Shown in pieces: positions 15,703-24,129 of a stretch of DNA of 33,182 nucleotides. This DNA comes from Pseudomonadota bacterium (GTDB lineage: Bacteria; Pseudomonadota; Gammaproteobacteria; Steroidobacterales; Steroidobacteraceae). The position numbers were made by a program, and so were the translations under genes. The notes under the pieces were generated by a model. That model had not been told where the DNA came from. It saw nothing but the letters and a program-made list of their open reading frames with translations, and searched no databases. The stretch lies in NCBI GenBank assembly GCA_025355245.1, contig JANXZZ010000338.1:1-33182 (forward strand), read 5' to 3'. Each line of letters opens with the position of its first letter. Position 1 is the stretch's first letter.

Positions 15703-15870
15703 ATGCGAAGGCAGGATTCGCGTCGCGTCATGGAGTCGTTCGCTCCATGCCTGCGCACGCTCGAAACGGTCCTCGGCTGTCCTAACGAAATCGTCAATTT
15801 ATTCGAGAACTTGAGGGGAACGCTGCAGTTCCTCGATGCGTCCCGCATATTGCGTCGCATCAACGTGTAG
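15703..15870 (+). CDS. Possible 55-residue protein, unrecognised
   Basis: An ATG with GAGG 10 bp upstream opens a 55-codon frame with a plausible amphipathic composition in its second half (IVNLFENLRG, FLDASRILRRI). About 72% of third positions are G or C, below neighbouring genes but above chance for non-coding DNA here. The opposite strand also has a short open frame, and no family is recognised. It stands alone, divergent from the kinase. Treat as a candidate only. Confidence 0.22.
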   Translation: MRRQDSRRVMESFAPCLRTLETVLGCPNEIVNLFENLRGTLQFLDASRILRRINV

Positions 15871-15880
15871 GACGTGACCG

Positions 15881-15897
15881 GCGCGCGCGCGCGCGCG
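15881..15897. repeat. (GC)n dinucleotide tract
   Basis: Alternating GC over 17 bases, a sequence prone to Z-DNA and polymerase slippage. It lies between the DUF1453 gene stop and the kinase promoter region. Confidence 0.6.
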
Positions 15898-15984
15898 GTC
15901 CGGCATGACTTTGATGGCGGCGGACATGAAATTGCGCCGCCGAAACCGCTGCAGGAGCGCCGCTGCGCGCCGCCGTCCGGGCCC

Positions 15985-16527
15985 TTACGCCGTCGTGTCC
16001 GGCGTTGGGGTAGGTGGTTCCCTGAGTGCTCTCTGGCTCCAGCGCAGCAGCCCGATCGCGTAGGTCACGAAGTAGCCCGCCAGCATGCCGACCATCGCGA
16101 GCGTGAGCGGACTCGACGCGAAGGCACTGGCTGGCGGAGCGGTCGCTGAAAAGAGCAGCGTCTGCGCCAGGCGGTAGAGAATTCGACTGACAAACACCGC
16201 CGACAGCGCAATCCCGATGTGCGCGTTCGGCGTGTAGAAGAGGCCCTCGCTGGTGCGCTCGAATTTCGTCAGCTGCAGCCCGTAGAGGCCGAGCGCCGTG
16301 CCGACGCCGATCCCTGCGAGCAAGGCGAACGTCGTCGCCGATTCGCGGAAGGCGCCGATGCCGAGCGACAGCAGCAGCAGCGGAAACAGGATCACCGTCA
16401 CCCACGGCCGTTTCGGCGCCAGGTGCTGGCGCCCGATCAGGCGCCGAACGCGAGAGTACATTCGCCAGCTGACGAGGATGGCGACGCCCAGGAGAATGGC
16501 GAGCGAGGTCGGATTGGGCGGCGCCAT
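15985..16527 (-). CDS. DUF1453 (CcdC-like) integral membrane protein
   Basis: The 180-residue protein has about five membrane helices and the family pattern: R-x-Y-x-R-V-R-R-L-I-G-R-Q after helix 1, KRPWVTVILFPLL, then LGLYGLQLTKFERTSEGLFYTPNAHIGIALS and a final GYFVTYAIGLLRW helix. Function is unknown; the family name comes from Bacillus CcdC, next to the cytochrome c biogenesis gene ccdA. Start 16527 lies directly before the first helix; an upstream ATG at 16557 is an alternative, and neither has a strong ribosome site. It is divergent from dmeF, with 221 bp between them. Confidence 0.75.
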   Translation of the reverse strand: MAPPNPTSLAILLGVAILVSWRMYSRVRRLIGRQHLAPKRPWVTVILFPLLLLSLGIGAFRESATTFALLAGIGVGTALGLYGLQLTKFERTSEGLFYTPNAHIGIALSAVFVSRILYRLAQTLLFSATAPPASAFASSPLTLAMVGMLAGYFVTYAIGLLRWSQRALREPPTPTPDTTA

Positions 16528-16748
16528 GCGTGCTCGCTGGGAGTGGTTGGTCTTCATCCTACGCGATCGCGCGGTCCCGGCCGAGTCGGGTGCCGTCTGG
16601 GACACCCCGCAATCCGCACGCACTCCGCGCGCTCGACCGCGCTGCGGACCGCATCCGGCCGTGCTCGACACGCACGACCGCGAGCCAGCAGAATGGCTCC
16701 CGCTCAAGCGTCGGCGCAGGGCGGCTTCAGCGGCAATCTGGGAGCAAA

Positions 16749-17717
16749 GTGGACACATCGCACGATCACGTCTTTCTCGGTACCGGCCACTCGGCTGTCG
16801 AGCGCCGGGCGTGGGCGGTCATCGTGCTCTGCTCGGCGATGATGGTGCTGGAGCTCGGTGGCGGGATACTGTTCGGGTCGCTAGCGCTCGTCGCCGACGG
16901 GCTGCACATGTCGACCCACGCGATGGCGATGGTCATCGCGGCCCTTGCCTACACCTTCGCGCGCAAGCGCGCGAACGACGCGCGCTTCAGTTTCGGCACC
17001 GGCAAGCTCGGCGACCTGGCGGGCTTCACCAATGCGATCGTACTGCTGCTGATCGCGGCGCTAATCGGCTACGAGGCGATCTCGCGCCTGCTGGCACCCG
17101 TCACGATCGCATTCGCCGAGGCGATCCCGATCGCGGTCCTCGGACTCCTCGTCAACATCGCGAGTGCTTGGCTCCTGAGCAGCGACCCCGATCATCACCA
17201 CGACCATTCGCAAAGGCATTCCCACGATCACGACCCGCATCACGGCCACGACCACGCGCACGTGCACCACCGCGCGCACCGCGACAACAACCTGAGGGCG
17301 ATCTTCGTGCACGTGGCGGCCGACGCGGCGGTGTCGGTGCTGGCGATCCTCGGACTGCTTGCCGGCCGCGTGCTCGGCTGGGTGTGGATGGACCCGGTGA
17401 TGGGCATCGTCGGCGCCCTCGTCATCACGGTGTGGGCGGTCGGCCTCCTGCGCGAGACCGGGCGCGTGCTCCTCGACATGACACCGGATGCGGCGCTCGC
17501 GGCGAGGATCCGCACGACCGTCGAGACCGATGGCGATCGCCTGTCTGACCTGCACCTGTGGCGCCTGGGTCCCGGCCACCTCGGCGTTATCCTTGCGATC
17601 GACACCTCCGAGGCACGCGACGGCGCGTTCTATCGCCGGCTCCTGAAGCGATTCGGCGATCTCTCGCACGTCACGATCGAAGTGAGTCGCCGCGCCGTGC
17701 CGCGGGCCGCGCCGTAG
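16749..17717 (+). CDS. dmeF: CDF-family divalent metal exporter, DmeF type
   Basis: The 322-residue protein has six membrane helices. It has the DmeF pattern HDHVFLG at the N-terminus, VADGLHMSTH in helix 2 (metal-site Asp50), and HVAADAAVS in helix 5 (His188, Asp192). Helix 1 is followed by GGGILFGSLALVADG and FGTGKLGDLAGF. Between helices 4 and 5 is a His-rich loop (about residues 149-177) that binds metal. DmeF proteins export cobalt and nickel, and sometimes zinc, from the cytoplasm by proton exchange. The GTG start at 16749 is supported by GGGAG five bases upstream. The usual DmeR repressor gene is not adjacent; the neighbour on the left is a DUF1453 gene. It converges on emrB with 68 bp between the stops. 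Confidence 0.9.
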   Translation: MDTSHDHVFLGTGHSAVERRAWAVIVLCSAMMVLELGGGILFGSLALVADGLHMSTHAMAMVIAALAYTFARKRANDARFSFGTGKLGDLAGFTNAIVLLLIAALIGYEAISRLLAPVTIAFAEAIPIAVLGLLVNIASAWLLSSDPDHHHDHSQRHSHDHDPHHGHDHAHVHHRAHRDNNLRAIFVHVAADAAVSVLAILGLLAGRVLGWVWMDPVMGIVGALVITVWAVGLLRETGRVLLDMTPDAALAARIRTTVETDGDRLSDLHLWRLGPGHLGVILAIDTSEARDGAFYRRLLKRFGDLSHVTIEVSRRAVPRAAP

Positions 17718-17785
17718 CGCGCGAAACGCCGCGACCGTGGGCGCGATCGGACGCGCCCGGCGGTTCGCGATCCGCATCGACAACC

Positions 17786-19375
17786 TCAGTGCACCTCGGC
17801 GGGCGCCGCGCTCGCGCTCCCCGAGGACTTCGCAAACGGCACCATCAGCAGCGCGGCGAGGAACAGCCAGGACATCAGCCGAAAGACGTCGTCGAACGCG
17901 AGCGTCAACGCCTGCTGGCCGACGGAGCGGCCGATCAGCGCGCGCGCCGCGAGCAGGGCCTGTGCGGGGTCCGGTGTCGCCGCGGCGAGCCGGTGCGCGA
18001 GTTCGGTGACGGCGCCGGTCATTCCCCGCGGGTTGCGGCCCAGCGCCTCGCCGAGTCGGGCTGTTTCGAGGCGGGCGTTGTCCTGCAGCCAGGTGTTCAC
18101 GACCGCGATGCCGATAGCACCGCCAAGGTTGCGCATTAGATTGAAGAGGGCCGATGCTGCGCGCAGCTCCGGGCCCTGGAACACCGAGAGCGCCATGCCG
18201 ACGCTCGGCACGATGCAGAGCATGACCGCGAGTCCGCGCGCGACCTGCGGCCAGAAGAGTTCGCTGAATCCCCACTGGGCGGTGAGGTGCGAGCTCAGCC
18301 AAAGGCTGAACGCAAAGAGCGTGAGACCCGCGGTGATCACCAAGCGCCGGTCGACGGACTCGGACAGGCGTGCCGCGATCACGGTGCTCAGCAGCTGCGC
18401 GCAGCCGACCACGAACACGGTCGTGCCGATGTCGAGGCTGTCGTAGCCGCGAACCCGTCCCAGGTACACCGGGACCAGGTAGGTCGAGGAATAGACGCCA
18501 AAGCCGATCACGAGGTTGAACACGCACGCGAAAACGAACGTGGGCTTCTTGAACGGCGACAGCCGGACGATGGGCGTCGGCGAAAAGATCGCGCGCTCGA
18601 GGAACAGCAGGAACGCAACCACTGACACCCACGCGGCGATGACGATCCGGGGGTCGCCGAACCAGTCGAGGCGCGGGCCTTCCTCGAGCGTGTATTCGAG
18701 GCCCGCAAGGAACAGCGCCATCGCCACCAGCTGGATCCAATCGATGCGCTTGAGCAGTCCCGGTTCCGCGCGGTCGATGCGCACGAGGCTGAACGCGAGC
18801 ACGGTCACCGCGATGCCCGGAACCACGTTGATGAAGAAGATCCAGCGCCAGTTGATGGACTGCGTGATGAGTCCTCCGACCGTCGGGCCTAGCGTCGGCG
18901 CGAGGACCGACACCATGCCGAGGATGGCCGGGATCAGCGCGCGCTCCTTGCCGGAGAAGAGGGTGAAGCCGACCGCGAACACCGTCGGCACCATGGCGCC
19001 GCCGGTGAAGCCCTGCAGCACGCGGAAGGCGATCATCGATTCGATGTTCCAGGCGAAGCCGCACAGCACGCTCGACAGCGTGAAGAGAGCCGCCGACACC
19101 GCGAACAGCCAGCGCGTCGAGAGCGCCTGCGCCAGGAACGCCGAGAACGGGATCATCACGAGCTCCGCCATCAGATAGGCGGTCTGGACCCAGCTGATCT
19201 CGTCGGGGCCCGCCGAGAGGCCCGACTGCAGATCGTTGAGCGAGGCCGCGACGATCTGGATGTCGAGCAGCGCCATGAATTGTCCGAACGCCAATACTCC
19301 AAAAATCAGGAACTTACGAGCAATCGGCAGCGAGCCGGGCGACCCGTCGGCGGGTGGATTGGTCGGAGTGTCCAT
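17786..19375 (-). CDS. emrB: EmrB/QacA-type (DHA2) MFS multidrug efflux transporter
   Basis: The 529-residue protein has fourteen predicted membrane helices and DHA2 motifs: LDIQIVAASLNDLQ in helix 1, QTAYLMAELVMIPFSAFLA, RVLQGFTGGAMVPT and the motif C region LAPTLGPTVGGLI. In the EmrAB-TolC type of pump it is the inner-membrane proton antiporter for drugs and weak acids. The start at 19375 has GGTGAT upstream; a GTG at 19384 is possible. It is divergent from the matching EmrA-type gene, an unusual layout since emrA and emrB normally run together. The shared 96-bp region holds a dyad and a predicted promoter, so one repressor may control both. Confidence 0.9.
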   Translation of the reverse strand: MDTPTNPPADGSPGSLPIARKFLIFGVLAFGQFMALLDIQIVAASLNDLQSGLSAGPDEISWVQTAYLMAELVMIPFSAFLAQALSTRWLFAVSAALFTLSSVLCGFAWNIESMIAFRVLQGFTGGAMVPTVFAVGFTLFSGKERALIPAILGMVSVLAPTLGPTVGGLITQSINWRWIFFINVVPGIAVTVLAFSLVRIDRAEPGLLKRIDWIQLVAMALFLAGLEYTLEEGPRLDWFGDPRIVIAAWVSVVAFLLFLERAIFSPTPIVRLSPFKKPTFVFACVFNLVIGFGVYSSTYLVPVYLGRVRGYDSLDIGTTVFVVGCAQLLSTVIAARLSESVDRRLVITAGLTLFAFSLWLSSHLTAQWGFSELFWPQVARGLAVMLCIVPSVGMALSVFQGPELRAASALFNLMRNLGGAIGIAVVNTWLQDNARLETARLGEALGRNPRGMTGAVTELAHRLAAATPDPAQALLAARALIGRSVGQQALTLAFDDVFRLMSWLFLAALLMVPFAKSSGSASAAPAEVH

Positions 19376-19398
19376 CGCGATCACCGCGGGCTTGACTA

Positions 19399-19428
19399 GA
19401 TGACGGTCATCATATTACAGTCATCATA
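19399..19428. promoter_or_regulatory. Dyad and direct repeats between emrB and emrA (probable TetR operator)
   Basis: GATGAC-G-GTCATC is a perfect 13-bp dyad (19399-19411), and GTCATCATA occurs twice, at 19406-19414 and 19420-19428, 14 bp apart. The sites overlap the predicted emrB -10 element. The TetR gene downstream of emrA is the natural candidate to bind here. Confidence 0.6.
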
Positions 19429-19441
19429 CAAAGACTGGCAA
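19412..19441 (-). promoter_or_regulatory. Predicted emrB promoter
   Basis: On the minus strand TTGCCA (19436-19441) and TAATAT (19412-19417) are separated by 18 bp, placing the transcript start about 30 bp before the emrB ATG and inside the operator repeats. Confidence 0.5.
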
Positions 19442-19471
19442 GGCCCCCGGGCGATGATTTGGAGACGAAGC

Positions 19472-20629
19472 ATGAGTAGCGCGGCACTGCGGCAGGACAC
19501 GGGCGAGATCATCAGCATCGACCCGCCGAAGCGCACGCGCGCGCCGCCAACGGTAGGGGCGAAGCGCCCCTCGCGGCGCGCTGTCATCGTCGCGGGTGTG
19601 GCTGTGCTGGTCGCACTCGGCGGGGTCGCGTTCATCCTCGCGCCCGCCTCGAGCGAGAGTACGGACGATGCGTACGTGGGCGCCAACGCGACCACGGTGG
19701 CGCCCAAGATTCGCGGACTCGTCGCCGAGGTGCTGGTCCGCGACAACCAGACGGTGCGCGCGGGCGATGCGCTGGTGCGCATCGACGCGGAGGAATTCGA
19801 CGCGCGCGTCGGCAGCGCCCAGGCCGACCTCGCAGACGCCAATGCCGGCGTCGCGGCGGCCCGCGCGGCGCTCGTCAGCCTCGACGCCGAGCAACGGCTC
19901 GCGAGCGCGAACGTGAGCGCCGCCGAAACCGCCATCCGCTCGGCGAGCGCGCAGTCGGATCGCGCCGCCGCCGACACGCGCCGCTACGACGCGCTGGTGA
20001 CGAGCGGAGCCGTCGCGCGGCGCGATGCCGATGCAATGCACGCAGGGGCCATCAGCGCGGAGCAGGACGTGGCGCGCTCGAACGCGCTCTTCACGGTCGC
20101 GCGCGAGTCCCAGAACGTCACTGCCGCGAAGCGCGCGACGTTGGAGGCGGACCTCGAGAAAGCGCGCGCGTCGGTCGATCGTGCCGCGGCTGCCCTCAGT
20201 CTCGCGCTCCAGGACCAGCGCCACGCGCTTGTGCTTGCGCCGATCGATGGCGTCGTCGGCAATCGCCAGGTGCAGCAGGGCGACTACGTGCAGCCCGGTA
20301 CGCGGCTCCTGACCGTCGTGCCCTTGCAGGCGCTCTACGTCACCGCCAACTTCAAGGAGACGCAGCTCGGCCGCATGCGCGTCGGACAGCGCGCGACGGT
20401 CAGGGTTGATGCGATTTCCTCGGAGCCGCTGACCGGGGTCGTCGAGAGCCTGGCGCCCGGCTCGGGATCCCAGTTCGCGCTCCTGCCTTTCGAGCCCGGT
20501 ACCGGGAACTTCACCAAGATCGTGCAGCGCGTGCCGGTGCGGATCCGCTTCGATGCGGGGCAGGGCGCCCTCGAGCGGCTGCGGCCGGGGCTTTCGGTGA
20601 CCGCGAAGGTCGCCCTCGGGCGCTCGTGA
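19472..20629 (+). CDS. emrA: EmrA/HlyD-type membrane fusion protein
   Basis: The 385-residue protein has a short cytoplasmic N-terminus, one membrane helix (about residues 40-60) and the TDDAYVGANATTVAPKIRGLV start of the lipoyl-like half-motif. A long coiled-coil hairpin (about 105-245) follows, then the second half-motif LVLAPIDGVVGNRQVQQGDYVQPG and a beta-barrel with ANFKETQLGRMRVGQ. This is the periplasmic adaptor that links the EmrB antiporter to an outer-membrane TolC-type channel, which is not in the window. The ATG at 19472 has GGAG eight bases upstream; earlier in-frame starts at 19400 and 19454 would put coding sequence over the operator. The TetR gene follows after 85 bp. Confidence 0.9.
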   Translation: MSSAALRQDTGEIISIDPPKRTRAPPTVGAKRPSRRAVIVAGVAVLVALGGVAFILAPASSESTDDAYVGANATTVAPKIRGLVAEVLVRDNQTVRAGDALVRIDAEEFDARVGSAQADLADANAGVAAARAALVSLDAEQRLASANVSAAETAIRSASAQSDRAAADTRRYDALVTSGAVARRDADAMHAGAISAEQDVARSNALFTVARESQNVTAAKRATLEADLEKARASVDRAAAALSLALQDQRHALVLAPIDGVVGNRQVQQGDYVQPGTRLLTVVPLQALYVTANFKETQLGRMRVGQRATVRVDAISSEPLTGVVESLAPGSGSQFALLPFEPGTGNFTKIVQRVPVRIRFDAGQGALERLRPGLSVTAKVALGRS

Positions 20630-20714
20630 ACGCAGCGGCCCTGTCGGAGCGCCGTGGGTGCAGCCCCGGGTCGCCTCGGATATCGTGCTGACTCAAGAGT
20701 GACCGGAGGCGCAC

Positions 20715-21308
20715 ATGCGCTACGACGCCGAACACAAGCAACGCACGCACCAGAGGATCCTGGCGGAGGCCGCGAGCGCGATTCGCGCGCGCGGCCCCGA
20801 TCGGGTGGGTGTCGCCGAAGTCATGGCGACGCTCGGCCTCACGCACGGCGGGTTCTACGCGCACTTCACCTCCAAGGACGACCTGATCGCGCACGCGATC
20901 ACGTACATGTTCGACCAGAGCGCGGCACGCTTCGAGCGCGAGACCAAGGGCCTTGCGCCGGCGGAGGCCTTGCGCGCCTACCTCGATTTCTACCTGTCGC
21001 GCGCCCACCGCGACGCACCCGGCCGTGGCTGCGTGCTCGCGGCCCTGTCGGGCGACCTGCCGCGGCTGCCGGAGGCCGCGCGCGCGCGCTTCACCGCTGG
21101 CGCGGGACGGCTGCCGGCGGCGATCGCGAAGCTGCTCCGCGACATCGGCACGGCAAACGCCGAGGCCGTCGCTTCCTCCGGTGTCGCGGAGATGGTCGGC
21201 GCGCTCGCGCTGTCGCGCGCGATCGTCGACGAGGAGCGCTCCGACGGAATCCTGTGCACGTCACGCGAGATGATCATGGCGCGGTTCGGCGTCGGGCCCG
21301 CGCCGTGA
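20715..21308 (+). CDS. TetR/AcrR-family repressor
   Basis: The 197-residue protein has an N-terminal TetR helix-turn-helix (residues 10-56: ILAEAASAIRARG, VAEVMATLGLTHGGFYAHFTSKDDL) and a helical ligand domain with PGRGCVLAALSGDL, typical of the subgroup that includes NemR-like and efflux-pump repressors. A conserved Cys in the GCVL segment is common in this subgroup and may sense electrophiles. CCGGAGGCGCAC precedes the ATG. It follows emrA and overlaps the next gene by four bases, so it probably represses emrA/emrB at the 19399-19428 dyad. Confidence 0.9.
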   Translation: MRYDAEHKQRTHQRILAEAASAIRARGPDRVGVAEVMATLGLTHGGFYAHFTSKDDLIAHAITYMFDQSAARFERETKGLAPAEALRAYLDFYLSRAHRDAPGRGCVLAALSGDLPRLPEAARARFTAGAGRLPAAIAKLLRDIGTANAEAVASSGVAEMVGALALSRAIVDEERSDGILCTSREMIMARFGVGPAP

Positions 21309-21763
21309 ACGTCAATCAGAGCTATCCCGATCTCACCGGCCTCGAACAGCTGCGCGCACTCATCGCGGGCGGCGAACGCGCGCCGATCGCGGAGACGCTC
21401 GGTTTCAGCCTCGTCGAGATCGAGAGCGGGCGGGCGGTCTGGGTCGGCACGCCCGACGAGCGGGCCTACAATCCGAGCGGCGCGATCCACGGCGGCTATG
21501 CCGCGACGTTGCTCGATTCGGCATGCGGCTGCGCCGTGCATTCGACGCTGAGTGCGACGCAGGCCTACACCACGCTCGAACTCAAGGTGTCCTACGTGCG
21601 CGGACTCACGCGCGACACGGGGCCCGTGAAGGCCGAGGGTGTCGCGCTCTCGGTCGGGCGGCGCATCGCCTTCGCCGAAGGCAAGCTCCACGACCAGACG
21701 GGACGCCTGCTCGCCTCAGCCAGCTCGACACTTCTCGTCTTCGAGCGCACTCCCGCCCGCTGA
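21305..21763 (+). CDS. PaaI-family hotdog thioesterase
   Basis: The 152-residue protein has the PaaI/YigI pattern: NPSGAIHGGYAATLLDSACGCAVHSTL with the HGG and catalytic Asp in the helix, then LELKVSYVRG and a final strand with SASSTLLVF. It would hydrolyse acyl-CoA (often phenylacetyl- or aromatic-CoA) thioesters; the substrate is unknown. The GTG start overlaps the TetR stop (GTGA), so it is translationally coupled. Such thioesterases next to TetR and efflux genes suggest detoxification of aromatic acids, which is inference. Confidence 0.87.
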   Translation: MNVNQSYPDLTGLEQLRALIAGGERAPIAETLGFSLVEIESGRAVWVGTPDERAYNPSGAIHGGYAATLLDSACGCAVHSTLSATQAYTTLELKVSYVRGLTRDTGPVKAEGVALSVGRRIAFAEGKLHDQTGRLLASASSTLLVFERTPAR

Positions 21764-21771
21764 CTCGCGCC

Positions 21772-22890
21772 TCAGTCGAACGGCCAGAGCATCGCTTTAG
21801 GCAGGCTCTCTGGCGCCGGCTCGGCGGCGGGCTCGGGAGCCGCCGCATCGACCTCTCGCCACCACGGTACCAGCGCGCGTTCCGCGCCGGGTTCGACCGG
21901 CTCGCCGAGCCGCGGCATCAGCAATTGCGCTCCCTTCGACGGCGCGAGCCTCAAGAGCGTCTCGGCAGGCGCGTCCCAGTCGTGGATCGCGAGTGCGAAC
22001 GTGCCCCAGTGCACCGGCAGGAACGGGCCGCCGCCGAGGAGCGCGTGCGCCTCGAGTGCGTTTTCGGGCCCGAGGTGGAGGTCGCCCCACGACGGATGGT
22101 GGGCGCCGACCTCGAGCATGACGAGGTCGAATGGACCGAGGCGTTTGCGGATCTCGGCGTATTCGGTCGTGAGCCCGGTATCGCCGCTGAAGAACACCGA
22201 GTGCCTCGGCGTGCGCATGACCATCGAGGACCAGAGCGTCGCGTTTCTGTCCTTGAGTCCGCGCCCCGAGAAGTGCTGAGAGGGCGCCGCCGTCACCGCG
22301 AGCTCCGTTCCCGGCAGCGTGTGCGACTGCCACCAGTCGAGCTCGACGATTCTCTGCGCGGGAACGCCGAAGGACTCGAGGTGTGCGCCGACGCCGAGCG
22401 ACGTTACGAACGGTACCTTCGACTTCACCAGCTGGCGGATCGTCGGGTAGTCGAGATGATCGTAGTGATCGTGCGAGAGCACGATCGCATCGATCGCGGG
22501 GAGCGCCTTGAGCGCGACCGGCACGGGCTGGAACCGCTTGGGGCCGAGCAGGCGCGAGGGCGAAGCGCGCGGCCCCCACACGGGATCGGTAAGCAGCCGG
22601 TAGCCGTCGATCTCGAGGAGCACCGTCGAATGCCCGAGCCAGGTTGCGCGCAGTCCGCTCAAGGACTTGCGCGACCAGCCGTCGCGCGGATCCACGGACG
22701 GCAAGGGCGCGCGCGGCACGCGCCGCGCGCCACCGCACAGGAATTCCTTCAGCGTCGGCGTCCTGACGCTCCGGTCGCGAAGTCCCGGGATGATCGGGTG
22801 GATATTGTGAAAGCCCTCGCCCGACCAGAGCGGCGAGGCCTGCATTCGTTCGAGCCGCAATCCCGCCGCCCGTGCTCCAAGAGATTTCAT
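21772..22890 (-). CDS. MBL-fold metal-dependent hydrolase (UlaG/NAPE-PLD-like)
   Basis: The 372-residue protein has a metallo-beta-lactamase fold with the H-x-H-x-D-H motif as SHDHYDHLD, a later FFSGDTG (metal Asp), HHPSWGD and a C-terminal PVHWGTFALA His. TWLGHSTVLLEIDG and TDPVWGPRASP mark the UlaG/RomA and NAPE-phospholipase D-like branch. The substrate could be a phosphodiester or lactone. The start at 22890 is preferred because GAGGCAGCG precedes it; frames extend to 22938. It converges on the thioesterase gene with an 8-bp gap and is divergent from the winged-helix operon promoter. Confidence 0.87.
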   Translation of the reverse strand: MKSLGARAAGLRLERMQASPLWSGEGFHNIHPIIPGLRDRSVRTPTLKEFLCGGARRVPRAPLPSVDPRDGWSRKSLSGLRATWLGHSTVLLEIDGYRLLTDPVWGPRASPSRLLGPKRFQPVPVALKALPAIDAIVLSHDHYDHLDYPTIRQLVKSKVPFVTSLGVGAHLESFGVPAQRIVELDWWQSHTLPGTELAVTAAPSQHFSGRGLKDRNATLWSSMVMRTPRHSVFFSGDTGLTTEYAEIRKRLGPFDLVMLEVGAHHPSWGDLHLGPENALEAHALLGGGPFLPVHWGTFALAIHDWDAPAETLLRLAPSKGAQLLMPRLGEPVEPGAERALVPWWREVDAAAPEPAAEPAPESLPKAMLWPFD

Positions 22891-23001
22891 CGCTGCCTCG
22901 TCCGCCACGAAAATCGCTGCCGGCCCGTGGACCGGCACCGCCTATTGTGCGGTCGACCGGGTCCCGGCGCCGGCGTTCCTGCAAATTCTGCGCGACGTTG
23001 T

Positions 23002-23020
23002 TACTTTATGACGCAAAGTA
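23002..23020. promoter_or_regulatory. TACTTT-N7-AAAGTA dyad (probable operator)
   Basis: TACTTT (23002-23007) and AAAGTA (23015-23020) are inverted repeats just upstream of the -35 element at 23022. A related AAAGTACTTT palindrome occurs at the start of the DUF4173 gene. Confidence 0.6.
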
Positions 23021-23021
23021 C

Positions 23022-23051
23022 TTGACGACCGGCGAGCAGGCACCCTAGGAT
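23022..23051 (+). promoter_or_regulatory. Sigma-70 promoter of the membrane protein/winged-helix operon
   Basis: TTGACG (23022-23027), 18-bp spacer, TAGGAT (23046-23051). The GTG start of the first gene lies 25 bp further on, so the leader is short. Confidence 0.7.
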
Positions 23052-23076
23052 GCGCCGGTCGTCGTGGAGGTGTCCG

Positions 23077-23676
23077 GTGCCGAGCGCCCGTCGAGTCGTA
23101 CCCATCGAGCTCAAGGACCGGGCCGCGGCGGACCTCAGGTTCATCCGCGAGACGATGAACAACGCGGGCTCCTTCACCGCGCTCTCGGGCATCGGCTTCG
23201 TGCTGGTGGGGGTGGGGGCCGTATTCGCCGGCGCCATCGCCGCGACCATGCCGAGCGCGGCGCTGCACATGGACGTGTGGCTCGTCGATGCCGCGCTCTC
23301 GGTCGCGATCGGCTTCGCCGCGACCGCGCGCAAAGCCCGGGCGGCCGGGCAGACGCTGCGCACCGGCCCGTTCCAGAAGTTCGCGCGCAGCTTCGCGCCC
23401 GCCGTCCTCGCCGGCGTCGCGATGACCGCGTGGCTCGCCCACGATCACGCCTACCAGTACCTGCCCGCGCTCTGGCTGCTCTGCTACGGCGCGGCACTCG
23501 CGGCGGGCGGCTCGTTTTCGGTCGCCGTGGTTCCGGGCATGGGTGCGAGCTTCATGGCGTTCGGGGTCCTTTGCGCAGTCGCACCGCCGGCGTGGGCCGA
23601 TGCGCTCCTGCTGGCCGGCTTCGGCGGATTGCACATTGTTTTCGGTGCCGTGATCGCGAGGCGGTTCGGTGGCTAA
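23077..23676 (+). CDS. Integral membrane protein, unknown function
   Basis: The 199-residue protein has a soluble N-terminal segment (IELKDRAAADLRFIRETMNNAG) followed by about six membrane helices. I recognise it only as a type often found before a small winged-helix regulator. Start GTG 23077 has GGAGG six bases upstream; an ATG at 23050 falls inside the -10 element. Its stop overlaps the start of the regulator gene by eight bases, so the two are one transcript. It may be the regulator's partner or target; no enzyme motif is seen. Confidence 0.75.
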   Translation: MPSARRVVPIELKDRAAADLRFIRETMNNAGSFTALSGIGFVLVGVGAVFAGAIAATMPSAALHMDVWLVDAALSVAIGFAATARKARAAGQTLRTGPFQKFARSFAPAVLAGVAMTAWLAHDHAYQYLPALWLLCYGAALAAGGSFSVAVVPGMGASFMAFGVLCAVAPPAWADALLLAGFGGLHIVFGAVIARRFGG

Positions 23677-24082
23677 GCCCGGCGCGCGAACGGATCGCGG
23701 TCCGGGACCGGCAGCGGAGCCCCAGCGTCGCGCGCCCCTCAAGGGAGTCGCCGGGACCATGAAGCCGCGGGCGGGCGAGACGCACGAACTCGATGAGCTG
23801 CTGCACCACCGCATGCGCCTCGGGATCGTCAGCGCCCTTGCCGGTACCGACGCACTGAGCTTCGTCGAATTGCGCGCGCTCCTCAAGGCCAGCGACGGCA
23901 ACCTGAGCGTGCATGCGCGCAAGCTCGAGGACGCGCGCTACATCCGCTGCATCAAATCCTTCGCCGATCGGCGTCCGCGCACCGAGTACCGGCTGGCGGA
24001 GGCGGGACTCAAGGCCCTCGAGCGCTACCTCGATCACATGCAGGCCGTGATCGAGGCGACGCGCCACACCCTCGACCGCTAG
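23669..24082 (+). CDS. Winged-helix DNA-binding regulator (HTH_34/MarR-like)
   Basis: The C-terminal 105 residues form a winged helix: LDELLHHRMRLGIVSALAG, SFVELRALLKASDGNLSVHARKLEDARYI and the wing RRPRTEYRLAEAG, then a helix for dimerisation. The GTG start at 23669 overlaps the upstream stop and has GAGGCGG in front; an in-frame ATG at 23759 with GGGAG would remove a low-complexity 30-residue tail and is equally possible. Such regulators usually repress their own operon. The AAAGTA-type dyads at 23002-23020 and 24134-24143 are its likely binding sites, inferred from position. Confidence 0.85.
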   Translation: MAKPGARTDRGPGPAAEPQRRAPLKGVAGTMKPRAGETHELDELLHHRMRLGIVSALAGTDALSFVELRALLKASDGNLSVHARKLEDARYIRCIKSFADRRPRTEYRLAEAGLKALERYLDHMQAVIEATRHTLDR

Positions 24083-24129
24083 CCCGCCACTTCCCGAAGC
24101 ATCGTCAGCTCTCCTTCCCGGACTTCTCA

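Larger units (their letters stand above)
15494..15984. other. 491-bp intergenic region upstream of the kinase operon
   Basis: No confident gene. It contains the presumed kinase promoter, one possible small plus-strand frame (15703-15870) and a (GC)n tract at 15881-15897. The region from 15730 to 15870 is less GC-rich than its surroundings. Confidence 0.5.

Noticed and set aside
14541-15863. 440-codon open frame overlapping the histidine kinase
   Set aside because: It is the out-of-frame shadow of the kinase; its composition is Arg-rich and it has no domain.
17061-19064. 667-codon open frame spanning dmeF and emrB
   Set aside because: It crosses two well-supported genes in other frames and shows shadow composition throughout.
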